Positions 41,531-52,900 of a stretch of 64,000 bases of DNA are shown piece by piece (positions within the stretch are counted from its first letter, which is position 1; each line of letters starts with the position of its first letter). Source of the DNA: Diphasiastrum complanatum. Its lineage: Eukaryota > Streptophyta > Lycopodiopsida > Lycopodiales > Lycopodiaceae. The notes under the pieces were generated by a model. The model did no database searches. It worked only from the letters and a program-made list of their open reading frames with translations, and was not told the DNA's origin. Location of the stretch: assembly GCA_029204225.1 (NCBI GenBank), contig CM055113.1, positions 34,066,329 to 34,130,328 of the forward strand. Direction: 5' to 3'. Both the position numbers and the translations under genes were made by a program.

Positions 41531-42912
41531 TTTGGTGGGGGATACTATAGAAGGGTTTGCGGATCCCAAGGCAACCCTAACCCTAGTTAATAAGTGAGAG
41601 GGATTTGGCACCCTACATGTGTAAATCCAACCCGATTTCTCAATACGAGTGATAGTAACTATCATCTATTTGAGCACTATCTATGCATAAGAGACAATCC
41701 AGGATTAAGAAATTGAAAATGCCAACATCTTGAAAACATTCCAAGCTTTATCCAAGTAGTAATTCACATAATTAAAAACAATTCTTCAGGAAAGAAATTC
41801 TCATATTGGAAGGATCATATGAATTTTAGTGTGAGGTCCACATCTAAGAAATTCAAAAGAAGTAAGGGTTCTTAAAAAGTGAGAAATAGCTTTTAAGGAT
41901 TTCCAATTTGGAATTTATGAGATACCATTGAGGGATCTAGATCTATATCTCATGACCTCTCCAAATACCCTAAACAAGTTTAACCAATGGTTTCAACTGT
42001 TAGCATTACTAATAATGTAAATACTAACCACTGGTCTACAGATCATTCCCGCACAAAAATTCCCCTTTGAAATCACTAATGTCTCATACCATCAATATTA
42101 TCTCCAAGAAAGTTTTTTGCTTTTAGATCTGCTCATCAAAAATCAAAAAGACTATCTGACCATCCTATATCCAACATAGGATCTGATCTTCAACCATTTC
42201 CAAAAAATACTTGCTACCATTGAATTCTCCCTTAAAAGAATTCCAAACAATTGAAGTATATACCAATAGATATCCTATTTCTATATCCGAAATGGTACAA
42301 GGAATTTCATTCCTTTAAGAAGATCTTTAGCCTCAATATCCGATAATCTAGAGGTCTTAAAAATTCCATCTGGATTTCCTACATTAGATATGCACCAAGT
42401 ACTAGAGTACCTTCATATTTGTTCCTAATGGATCAACTGTGATTTAACAAGAATCTACATATGGTTTTATTGTCACATAAAACAACCCATCTAGTTGGTA
42501 CTATCATTCTTGAATTCCTACCATCTGAGAGTTCCAACTCTTAGGAATAAGGCTCATTACAATACAAATGTGAACCAAGGGCCATTCTCATTCCATGTCA
42601 CAATTTCCAATAACAAATAGGATCAACTCATGGTCCTATAGATATTTGAAATAAATTCAACTTAATGAATTAGATAAACCAGTGTTATGCAATTTTCTTA
42701 CAAGGATTATTTACCAATCCAAATTTCATAACACAATCACATTTACCCACTCAGGTGTCTCATTTTCTTCCTCCCGTTTGAAATTGATAGGCGTAGTCAT
42801 GCATTGGAAAGATGAAGATAGTTTATTCCGCCATGCACTTTCTAGACACACGAATTATTTTCATTTGTTTTTTTTCGAGCCAGACCTATCTTCTACACAC
42901 CACTTACCGATA
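41531..42912. other. AT-rich DNA ending at a copia primer site; possible LTR
   Basis: No gene. Its right end abuts a primer binding site at 42913, so an LTR should end near 42911, but no second LTR was found. Confidence 0.35.
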
Positions 42913-43009
42913 TGGTATCAGAGCAAAATCATTACTCTTTATCTGATACCGACATGGTATCAGAGAGTTTTCACTACTTCTTTATCTGATTCCAACATGA
43001 TATCACAGC
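42913..43009 (+). other. Three tandem primer-binding-site-like sequences
   Basis: TGGTATCAGAGC at 42913-42924 is a perfect copia tRNA-Met site. Variants TGGTATCAGAGA (42955-42966) and TGATATCACAGC (42998-43009) follow at 42 and 43 bases, inside a repeated unit with TTATCTGAT. Confidence 0.82.
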
Positions 43010-43155
43010 GACTAATACTTGATATCTTTCGCGATATCAAATTGATATCATACTCTTCAGTTCTTTTCAACCTTTCAGTATCAGAGAATTGATTTCTTGT
43101 TGTTGGCGTTACCACATCTTAGCGTCATCGATACAATCGATAGACTAAGTTCCAG

Positions 43156-43368
43156 ATGGGTTCTCAAAGTAAAGCTGGTCTTATCACAGACAAGCTGAAT
43201 GGATCCAATTATCATTTGTGGAAATTTAAGATGAAGACCTTGCTAATCGCCAACGAATTATGGGATGTTGTTACAGGTACAAAAGTAAAACCTGAAGACG
43301 ACGACTCAAAGTGGAAATGGGGGTGCAAAAAAGACGAGCGTAAAAAAGCGAGCATCAAGCAAGCATAA
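43156..43368 (+). pseudogene. Copia gag N-terminal fragment
   Basis: The ATG at 43156 opens a 70-codon frame with ITDKLNGSNYHLWKFKMKTL and ELWDVVTG, typical of the start of plant copia gag (DUF4219/UBN2). It follows the primer site by 230 bp, the usual place. After about 43325 the sequence turns into a Lys-rich tail and stops, so most of gag and all of pol are lost. The close relative at 9436-9622 is in the opposite orientation. Confidence 0.88.
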
Positions 43369-44263
43369 TGCAGAAAACATACAAAGATTATTAAATCTGT
43401 CTTCTTCACGAGTTATACCTTGTTCATATGTTCATGGACTGTAGAAGCTATGAATCTGTGAAAAAATTTAGGAAATGTAAGTTGTTAAACAAACATTTTT
43501 CACTTTGTAAAAGTCACAGACACTTAAGGGCATGCGTAATACTTAAACTGCAAGTCAAAGACGTTTAAGGGCATGCCTTCGTGAGAGAAGCCCATGCTTT
43601 TATTAAGTAACGACCAGGAAACAATTAGTGTACAATGAAAGTACATGGAATAAGAATGCCTCTTATATGCTTAACGAAACACCACACACATTTCTCTGAT
43701 GAATCTAACAAGTTTCCCTTCACTACCTGTAGTGATTCTCTCACTCCAATTGAACAGACCTTTGGCTCAATTGTTTATTCCTCTACAGTTTTTCTCCTGT
43801 AGAATGATAACATCATGGTTGAGATGTCGGATTCGTGTAGGTAAAAATGACCTGCCGCTGTCCCGGATTTGATAAAAATCGGATTTGTTTAAAACTTCAA
43901 GATTCTAGATCGCTTCCTGCTTATCAGAAGCTTCTTCTCGCTTCCGCTGTCCCTGAATGGTATGGAGCGCTTCCTGGTTGACAGAAGCTTCTTCTCACTT
44001 TTTCTGGATCGATTCTTCTCGCTTCTCGCTTCCGGATTAAGCCCCTTCCCACACCCTAAACCTGAAAATTGATACGGATCAGGCAGATCAGACTTCGCAA
44101 CGGATCAGACTGCTCAAACGGATCAGAATTCTCAACGGATTAGACTTATCATTGGATCAGACTGCTCAAACAGATCAGGCTCAAACGGATCAGGCTCAAA
44201 CATAATCAGACTTCGGATCAGGCTCAATAGGATCTCACCACCGAGAATGGATCGTATCAGAAG

Positions 44264-44265
<2 letters not shown>
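43369..44265. repeat. Minisatellite-rich spacer (GAAGCTTCTTCTCGCTTCC and GGATCAGAC arrays)
   Basis: No gene. At about 43912-44040 a unit with CGCTTCCTG and AGAAGCTTCTTCTC is repeated. At 44074-44235 the motif CAAACGGATCAGACT and variants recur about nine times. This suggests an LTR U3 or a young satellite. Confidence 0.6.
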
Positions 44266-44320
<55 letters not shown>

Positions 44321-44357
44321 ACTGACATTCTCTCAACTGACATTCATTCTCTCTCTC

Positions 44358-44395
<38 letters not shown>
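44266..44395. repeat. Two CT tracts separated by 31 bases
   Basis: CT runs at 44266-44317 and 44349-44395, the second with one G interruption. Between them ACTGACATTCTCTCA-type sequence is duplicated, and ACATTCTCT recurs just after. Confidence 0.95.
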
Positions 44396-44399
<4 letters not shown>

Positions 44400-44985
44400 G
44401 ACATTCTCTGCACTTTTTCAATAGAAGTTTTCAATAGCATGAATGCATGCAATTGACACCTAGTCAAAACCATAATTAGCATACTTCACTTATGGTCAAG
44501 ATAAGTCAAAACCCTAATTTTTAAACGGACGAATCAAAACGCGGGAATCACGTTTTGTCTATCACAACATACATTCTTTGGACTTTTTCCATCGTCGCCC
44601 TAAAATTCTCACCATAAACCTGTTTCTTATTAACAAATTCTCTCTCTTAAAAAACCTCTTTTGATTCCAAGCATCTCTCCCAAGATTGGAAATAGAAGTT
44701 TCCAAGAGGATGAATGCATGCAATTGACACCTAGCCAAAACCATAATTAACAATATTTCACCCTTGCAATTGACACCTAGTCAAAACCATAAATAGCAAT
44801 ACTTCACTTATGGTCAAGATAAGTCAATGGTCAAAACCATAATTTGCAATGCTTATGGTCAAGATAAGTCAAAACCCTAATTTTCGAACGGACAAATCAA
44901 AACGCGGGAATCACGTTTTGTCTATCACAGCATACATTCTCTCTCTCTTCTTTCCTGCTAGCATTTTTTATTTAACTTTCGATGG
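44396..44985. repeat. Direct repeats with ATTGACACCTAGTCAAAACC and CGCGGGAATCACG blocks
   Basis: The block from GAATGCATGCAATTGACACC to CTATCACAACATACATTC occurs at about 44440-44575 and 44713-44940, the second copy with an extra inner duplication. AAAACGCGGGAATCACGTTTT can form a small stem. Probably part of an LTR or satellite; no gene. Confidence 0.7.
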
Positions 44986-45166
44986 CCAGGGGACATAGCT
45001 CGCCGATGAGGGCTCCCCCCACCCTAAAACCCTAACCCCCACCCACCCAAATAACCGGGGGACAACTCTCGCCGGCGAGGGCTTTCCCCCGGCCCTAAAA
45101 CTCTAAACCCCCACCCACCCAAACAACCGGAGGACAACCCTCGCCGGCGAGGGCTTCCCCCCGGCC
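44986..45166. repeat. GC-rich tandem repeat, units of 69-72 bp, 2.5 copies
   Basis: Units start at 44986, 45055 and 45127. Each has GGACA, CTCGCCGGCGAGGGCTT or a variant, and CCCACCCACCCAAA. CTCGCCGGCGAG is a perfect 12-bp palindrome. The base composition differs sharply from the AT-rich surroundings. Confidence 0.85.
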
Positions 45167-45192
45167 ACCATTGCGTGACCCACTCCTTCTCA

Positions 45193-45280
45193 AATGCCCT
45201 CCCTCTCGCGCTCTGACACTCCTCGCCGAGAGCTACTCGGCGACCTGCCGGGAGTGTCAGAACGCGAGAGGGAGGGCATT
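45193..45280. other. Long near-perfect palindrome, 30-bp arms
   Basis: The arm 45193-45222 (begins AATGCCCTCCCTC) pairs with 45251-45280 (ends GAGGGAGGGCATT) with one mismatch. TCGCCGAG and CGGCGA make an inner stem. Weaker pairing continues outward. Confidence 0.92.
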
Positions 45281-45763
45281 CGAGGGAGAGAGAAATTCTT
45301 TTATGAAAACACATTTTTTTATATAAATTTTTTAAGAAATTGAAAGCACAAGCCTCCTATAATACACTAGTAAATCATAAGGAGGTACATCATGAAATAG
45401 AGGCAGGTTGAGAGTAGCAACAAGACTGATTGCCTAACATCTTTTTCTTACATATCATAGTTTCGCCTTGGCAAGAGACATGATGGATGCACCACATTTT
45501 ACCACCTGTGTTTTAACTCGCTAGAAGATAATTTATTTAACATATCACAATATATTCGCTGGAGAGGGGCCCAATAGAACTCAAAGCGGGATTTGGGGGG
45601 TATAAAATATAAATTTACTTGGGTATATTCGAATTTTGATTCAAAAGACAAGAAAAGAGTCACAAAACAACACCGAATATCCTTGTACTTGTGGGAGTAG
45701 AGAAAACAGCTGAAAACAAATTGAAAAGATCATTTTGGGAGTAGAGAAAATAGTTGAAAACAA
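45281..45763. other. Spacer without a recognised gene
   Basis: AT-rich. A GAGTAGAGAAAA..GCTGAAAACAAA block is duplicated at about 45694 and 45738. No coding frame is supported. Confidence 0.35.
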
Positions 45764-48290
45764 ATGGATAGTATCAAGATCTATCTTGAGAATACCAATA
45801 AGACCTGCACGAAGCTTCCATGGCAGCATGGCAGCAAAGCTGTTCTTACTAAGACTTTCTTTGAGGATGTTTTGAAAGTCAACTATACAAGGGTGAAGAT
45901 TTTTGGAATACTGATGCCTGAAAATTCTTTATTGAGGAAGAGGTAGAAGTGCAACCACTGGTGGCAGTGGATGGAATGAAGATGTTTGTGTTGGAAAAAT
46001 CTCTTGCTGGCGTATACTGTGTGAAGGAGTGCAAATCAACTTGCAATGATGATTTCATTTTTGTGGATATTGCAGATTCTACTTCAGATGCAAATAAGAC
46101 TATCCTTGAAGATGATTTGTGTTCTGATGACGAAAGTTTGGGGGTGCATGAGAATAGTCCAAATAAGACAAATCATGATTTTGAACATTCCACAACGGAG
46201 CAAATATTAATGGGAGGAAAAGATGGAACCTTGTGGAGACTCTTGTCTGCATGTGACTACGTGTGTCTGAGTTGCCTTTGGAGTATGATGGCAACATTGC
46301 TTTTGAGATCTCAGGGGTGGATGATGTTTCTACCACATGGGATGGCATGCAACAAAAATACGACGGACATCTGTGGACCAAACCAGTGACATCAAATGTT
46401 GTTTTTAATGGAAATGTGTGCAAAAGTATATGTGCAGGTCTGCACGAGTGTCCTAATCAAAACTGTGGAGGGAGAGATAGAAAAGGGACTACCAAACGGA
46501 CTTCATTTTTCTGGTCAAGTACTCAGAGTATGTCCACAATTCTCTGAGTGTGCTGGTCAATATGGCTCTCTTAAGTGCTTTTTTTGCAAGTTTGTGCCAA
46601 TATGTATTACTGTATGCACATTTGTGGTCTATTACGTAATTCCTGAAAATACAAGAGAAACTAGGCTAGTGATACACTCAGGAGTACATGACCATCCTAT
46701 TCGCATAGGTGTGAGCAAGCAACGATTACAAACAATAAGAGATAAGGTTGCAAATATACTTCGAGTTGACAGAGATGCTGGTCCCAGAAAAATTCAAATG
46801 GAAATAGCTAGAGACTTGATTACAACCTGTGTCACTGGAGGAGATGACATGACAAATGTAGACATAGGTATAGTGGCAAAGGAGTTTCAACCTCTAGTCA
46901 TGCAAATTGGATTTCGGAGGATGGTGAACATTGCAAAAAAGGACTTTTGTCCTCCATTAGATTCTCTTGACTCGTTGTTCAACCTCAAGAGAACTTGTCG
47001 CTATGATTTTTCCCATGGTATGTTATTTCCAGGACAAGGAGGATATATAGATAGGTGTCATGTGTTCAAGATGTCGACAAAAGGTGATGCCTCTGGAGTG
47101 GACCTTGTTGTTAGGATGAACAGAGAGGAATTTGGCGATTTGAAAAGAGCTTGGATAATGTTTTGATCACACACACAGAGTAAATGGATGGGTGACAATG
47201 GCTGCCCATGTGTATGATCCAAAGTAAGCATAGTAAATAAAATTGCCAAGATTCTATCATATTTTTTATTTTTGTCCTCTATTTCATTGTTACCTACTAA
47301 CAATGTCTTCTCTCATGGACAACTTGCAAGAATTGCTCACAATAGCAACATGTGAAATGAAAGAAGAAGATGAGGGTGCACAAGTCCTGTTTTGGGAGAA
47401 GCTCAATGCAGTGGCGATGAAAAATAATCACAATCGACCAAATTTTAATGGGTTTATGGCAGATGAGGCACAAGCGAATTGGCGTGCAATGTACACAATC
47501 AAAGTAACAGTATGGATGGTAGAGAGAGATCATGTTTATTTCATTGGGAGCAAAGCCTTAAAATTCACACAGATAGATTTGTCGCTAAATAGCACATAAA
47601 GCGCCATGTTGAATTGTGTGAAAGTTGGAGGAAGGCAACAAGCAAAGAGAGAGCAATTTCTATGTATAGGCAGATTAGAACGTGGCGGAGCACAAGAAAA
47701 GTGAAAGACAATGACCTTCAATATATGGATTCTTGGATGAGTTGGTGGAATCTCAGAATAGCGCACTGGGAAAATCTGATGTCTCTTGTAAGGCTTTAAT
47801 CTGGAAATCACTTCAAGTTTGCATGTGTATACAAATTTTTATGAAGTATGTATATAGATATATTAATTCTTGCTTGTTAATTGTTGCAGATCGTCAATGT
47901 TGATAATGTGGAGGCCCTAGCATGAACACCATGAACAAATTTGGCAGAGTCAGTGCATGGTAGCTGGTTAGCTGGAGAAGGACAAAGAAAACAGATTTCT
48001 CTCTATGATGCTGCTGCGATAGATCTTGCAAATGCCATTATGCAAACAACCAAACAAATTTCATTCAATGAGGGAAGACACATAGGACGTGGACCTAGTT
48101 TGCAAGATCTCGTTGATCGAGTGTTTTGAAGAGCGAATGCAACGCCTTAGCCTAGGTTTGTTAATCGTGTGGTGCAACATGCTGTGACAGAGACTAGCAT
48201 GGAAGAGAACCCACAAATGCATGGTGATAGCACAACTTTGTTGGAAGTATTTCTAGTGTGTGCGGTGGCTAGATCTACTTACAGGTGTAG
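45764..48290 (+). pseudogene. Transposase-like gene of a plant DNA transposon family, decayed, probably spliced
   Basis: Coding pieces in several frames follow in order: an acidic N-part (45949-46200); a Cys/His cluster (GLHECPNQNCGG, SLKCFFC, then HSGVHDHPIR) at 46430-46710, like the zinc-binding region of Mutator-type and related transposases; a middle part (GPRKIQMEIARDL); FNGFMADEAQANWRAM at about 47440; KRHVELCESWRKA and SWMSWWNLRIAHWENLM at 47600-47780; and NLAESVHGSWLAGEG to GPSLQDLVDR at 47940-48120. Possible introns have GTAAGC (47226) with an acceptor near 47330 and GTAAGG (47793) with TTGCAG (47890). The second would join ENLMSL to IVNVDNV in frame. Stops at 47597, 47924 and elsewhere show it is dead. 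The exact superfamily is unsure. Confidence 0.6.
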
Positions 48291-48367
48291 TATAGGGATG
48301 TAGAGATTCGTCTTATTATTTTTTTATTTTCTCTATGTTAGCATAGTTGCTAACATTATCCCCCTCC
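48291..48367. other. Purine-tract junction and TGTTAGCA palindrome
   Basis: On the minus strand the end of the coiled-coil ORF is followed by GGAGGGGGATAA and then TGTTAGCAACTATGCTAACA. This looks like a polypurine tract plus the start of an LTR with an 8-bp inverted end (TGTTAGCA with TGCTAACA). Only a short stretch of that LTR remains recognisable. Confidence 0.55.
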
Positions 48368-49612
48368 TTATTGGATTGGTGGTCCCACACCAATCGACGC
48401 CTTTTCGTCCTGGATCTTTTGTGCTTCTTGGAGGCGAGACTGTTGTTGTCGGGAGTGGTAGATTGTCGTGCCGATGCCCTCCATCATTTGTCACCGTAAT
48501 TTGTTGAAGAAGGGCATGGGTTTGTAGTAATGGAGCATACTCTGGAGAAAGTTATGGGTTTTCCATAGCTCCACCATATCAACGTACAGGGCGGAAGTGA
48601 GTGCAGCACGATAATAGAGCCTTGCAACGTTGATATGGTCGTCTTGTGTCCGCAAGGGTTTATTGATGTCAAGGGCGATTGGGGGTAACCCTCGATCCCA
48701 AAAACCTCTGAGTTCTGCCAGAGATGCCACCAGGCCGCAATTATCCGCAAAGTATCTGACATCGCGATTAGGATTGCCATGGTGCTTCTGGTAGAATACT
48801 CGGCAGTTGGTGACCATGTCTTCGGCTAAGTTGTCGGTATCCACGCCTGTGAGCTTAGGCCAAAAGATTATGTTCTTGACCTTGGTGGCAAGAAACGGTT
48901 CTCGCCTCGCTACTGGATAGTAATAAGGATTGGTGCGCATGTAGGAGGGAGCTTCGAGATGCCGTGCCATTGAGGTCTTACTTTGCAGGAAGATCTGATG
49001 ATGCCAGAGAGATTGTGGATCCAAGAGTTTGACTGCTGCTTTATGTGTCTGACACTGGTCCAAATCTGGCAATATGTAGCCACCTCGCTGTTTCGTTGTT
49101 GGATACTTCTTTGCAAACTCTTGAGAGGCGTGCAGCTCCTTGCTTGGTTCTGTGGGTGTGATTCTATGTCGGATGGTTGGGGCTTCAGGGGCAATCTCGT
49201 GTTCGGTTTGTGGATCGGGATCAGGAGATAGAGGAGGCGAGTGGTTAGCTTCTGCAATTCTTTGTGACTCAGAAGAAAATTGTCGTGGAATGAAGGTTGG
49301 GCTAGTGGTGTCGAGGGGGTTAGAAGCGGTGAAAGGAAAAAGAAAATGTTGGGAGCTGGTACCCCCAGAGCCCGATGGATTGGTTGGTGTTTGAGCTCCT
49401 TGCCCCAGGGGTTGGCCTTGAAATGCGGAGCCTTGAGTGGCAGGAGGAGGCTGTTGAAATCCTGCTCCATCTCCACCATCTGGTCCATCAAAGTGGTGCC
49501 CCGAATCATGGAATTGGGCGTGCTCTGCATGAACCGACGGTGTCGACTGGGCAGCAGCCTTTAAGCGTTCTTCCAGGGTGGCTATGTGCTGGTTTAGGGC
49601 CTCGATGGAAGC
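48368..49612 (-). pseudogene. Unrecognised coiled-coil ORF family, copy B (5'-truncated, nearly intact)
   Basis: The minus-strand frame is open from 49612 to a TGA at 48491-48493 (373 codons) and then for 40 more codons to a TAA at 48368-48370. There is no ATG because the 5' end is cut by a copia LTR remnant at 49613/49614. Contents: end of a coiled coil (IEALNQHIATLEERLKAAAQ); Gln/Gly/Pro-rich linker (about residues 25-130); C-terminal domain with KQRGGYILPDLD, NPYYYPVARREPF, NRDVRYFADNCG, GLPPIALDINKP and VARLYYRAA; then a Gln-rich helix and GVGPPIQ. The domain matches copy A block by block, so selection once acted on it. Placement next to a polypurine tract suggests the last gene of an LTR element. 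Function unknown. Confidence 0.7.
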
Positions 49613-49613
49613 A

Positions 49614-49904
49614 ACTGCATGTCAACTCATAAAATTGCCTAGACATGTGTAGATCACAGAAACTACTTTGCATGTTGCATGCATTGATTGCATGTGGCTT
49701 GCATGCATACAATAAGACTTTGCATGCTATCAAAACATCTGCATGTCATTACAATTGAACCTATCTAACTCAAATCCGAACTACACTAGAAGGATATGTG
49801 CTCAATTCACACTCCTTATATGTACAACATGAAATCTAGTGGAAATTATCATGGTCATGACCCCAAACTCGAGATAGGAAGATAATATTTTAATAATCTT
49901 CACA
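49614..49904 (-). repeat. 3' LTR fragment of the copia element
   Basis: 291 bp aligned without gaps to 54972-55262. It begins (minus strand) TGTGAAGATT at 49904 and stops abruptly at 49614 within ACTGCATGTC. Confidence 0.93.
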
Positions 49905-49918
49905 CTCCTCCTTAAAAT

Positions 49919-52900
49919 TTATGTTCCTATCAACATAGATTTTGAAATTAGGCCAAGGTTAGACCTCATCTTCATAAAGACATTCTTGAGTAGAGGCTTG
50001 GTGAGAAGATCTGCAACACAATCTAAAGATAAAACATGCTCCAATGAGATCTCTCCTCCAATGACTTTTTCTCTTACAAAATGATGAGCCACTTCAATAT
50101 GCGTAAAAGACTGGATTATTTGCAAGAGCCTGAGCAGAAATGTTATCATTCTTGATAATTAGTAAATCTTCATCTGCATAACACTTAAGCTCCAAAAGTA
50201 GCCTTTTGATCCATAGAACCTCCTTTGTTGTGGTTGTAAGAGATTTGTATTCAGCTTCACAAGATGATAAGGAAATAATTGTCTGCTTCTTTGACAGCCA
50301 AGAAACCAAATTTCCTCCAAGAAATATAGTGTAAGAACTTGTGGATTTCCTATCCAACCTGTCTCCTGCAAAATCTGAATCTGAAAAAGCTCCAATGATA
50401 TAATTTTGGATCCTGCATGTGTTGACTTAGCTTATGAACACAAAAGCTTAGATCAGGCCTAATCACTGTTAACCAAATAAGTGAGCCAATAAGACTCCTA
50501 TAAAGAGTGATGTCCTCAAAGGATTTTTCATCATCTTTAATAGAAACTTTTACAGTGTGCTCCATAGGTGTATCTATGCCTTTACAGTTCTCCATATGAA
50601 ATTTTCCGAGCATGGAAAGTGCATATCTACTTTGGCTTATAAATGCATGACCTTTCCAAAAATCTATTTCAAGGCCAAGAATATAGTGAAGAACTCCTAA
50701 GTCCTGCAATTTAAACTCAGTACCAAGTGCATGCTTAGTTTCTTCAACTAACTTCTCACTGTTTCCACAAAGAATGATATCATCTACATAGATGAGAAGA
50801 ATAATTACAAAGTTATCTACAAACTTATAATACAGAGAAGGGTCATATTCACTTAGACAAAATCTGAGTGATATGAGATAAGAATTGAGCCTTGCATACC
50901 AAGACCTTGGTGCCTGTTTCAGTCCATACAGACTTTTGACCAAAAGACAAACTTTTGATTCATCACCTTTCTTCACAAAACCTGGAGGTTGCTCCATATA
51001 AATCTCCTCCTCAAGGTGACCATTGAGAAATGCATTAGAAACATCAAACTGGAACATACTCCATTTGTGAAAACATGCAAGAGAGATGAGTATTCGAATT
51101 GTTACCACCTTTGCAACTGGTGCAAAGGTATCTTCATAATCAAGACCTTTAATCTGAGAGTAGCCTTTAGCACAAAGTCTTGTTTTATACTTTATTCTGA
51201 ATACCCACTTACATCCAATTACATGCATGTTGTTTGGTGGCTCCACAAGCTCCCATGTGTTATTTGACGTCAAGGCTTCAAATTCTTGGGTCATTGCTTG
51301 AACCCACTTCTTGGATTGAAAAGCTTCTTGGACATCCTTAGGCTCTTCATCTGATATAAAAAGTGCATGATAGGAAGTTTCACCTTCCACTTGTCTTCCT
51401 TCTTCATCATATGTGAGCCTCCTTGGCTCAGATCTTGCTCGTGTAGATCTTCTTGGTGTGATAGCTTGAATCTGCTCCTCCTCAAGCCTCGGCCTCACCT
51501 CTTCTTGAATAGCATCAAGATTGATGATTGATCTTGCATGAGTCTCTTTGATCTGAACATCATCCAAGTTAAATTTCTGATCTTCATGGAAGACCACATC
51601 TCTACCAACAACATTTTTGTCACCAGAGGGCAAATAAATCTTGTATGCTTTTTTAGTAGATGCATAACCTACAAAAATTCTTTTCACTGCACTAGGATCT
51701 TCCTTCTTCCTAGTTTCTATAGCTACATGCACAAAGCATACACAGCCAAAAATCCTAAGATGATATACCTTAGGCTTTTTCTTATACAACATCTCAAATG
51801 GTGTCTTTCCTCCTATTGCAAAATTTGGAAGCCTATTACAAAGATAGTTTGCACATGCAACTGCCTCTCCCCAAAATTCTTTAGGCAGAGAAGCTTCCAG
51901 CCTAATGGCTTTTGCACATTCACACAAAGTTCTATTTTTTCTCTTAGCAACTCCATTTTGATGAGGAGTATATGAACAAGAAAACTTTCTTTGAATACCC
52001 TCTCTCTCACAAAAGTCTTTAAACTTATTGGAAATGTATTCCCCTCCACTATCACTTCTTAAATCTTTTATCTTGAAAGGAAACTGCTTCTCTACATAAG
52101 CTTTAAAAGTAAGAAAAACATCATAAACCATGGCTTTTGAAGACAACATATATATCCAAGAATGTCTTGTATAATCATCCACAAAAGAGACAAAGCAGTT
52201 GGCTCCTCCTTTGCTCTTAGTTGATGAGAAATGAACATCTGATTTTACAAGTTCAAATAGTTGCTTTGTCTTGATACTTGATCTAGGAAAAGGCCTTCTG
52301 TGTGACGTTGCCAGCACACAAGCTTCACAAGGTAGAAGCTCCTTTGACAGAGTCTTTGGTAGACCAACAAATTTTCCTTCTTTGACCATAGATTGCATGG
52401 TTTTGAAATTGGGATGACCCAATCTCTTATGCCACAGATCCTCCTGTAGAACCTTGGTCTCATAAGCAATATCTGAAATGTTAGCACTCTCCCTAGAATC
52501 TAGTTTGTACAACTTACCAATTCTAGATCCTCTAGCAATAACTTCATTTTCTCTTGAGATTATACACTTGTCAACTTGAAACTTGACATCCAATCCACTA
52601 TCAAACAATTGTCCTACACTAATGAGATTCTTAGTCAATTTAGGTACATACAATACATCGTGTAAGCAAAACGATTTTGATGATGATGCATGTAATGGAA
52701 TGCTACCTATTCCTTCAATCCTACCCTCTACATCATTAGCAGTATAGATGGACCTTTTTGCACCTAAACATGGCATGAGATTAGTGAAAGAGTTCCTAGA
52801 ACTAGACATGTGGGAACTAGCCCCACTATCTATCCACCAGACTTCTTCATTCTTAAAAGGGAAAGATGAAAAAGTAGACATCATTAATGAATCCTCTCTT

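Noticed and set aside
45020-45040. Telomere-like CCCTAAAACCCTAACCC
   Set aside because: Only about two units, inside a GC-rich tandem repeat; not evidence of a telomere or a fusion site.
48910-49530. 206-codon minus-strand ORF
   Set aside because: It overlaps copy B in another frame. The frame open from 49612 is the one that matches copy A.
50989-51975. Plus-strand ORFs across the copia pol
   Set aside because: Antisense shadows of a well-recognised gag-pol frame.
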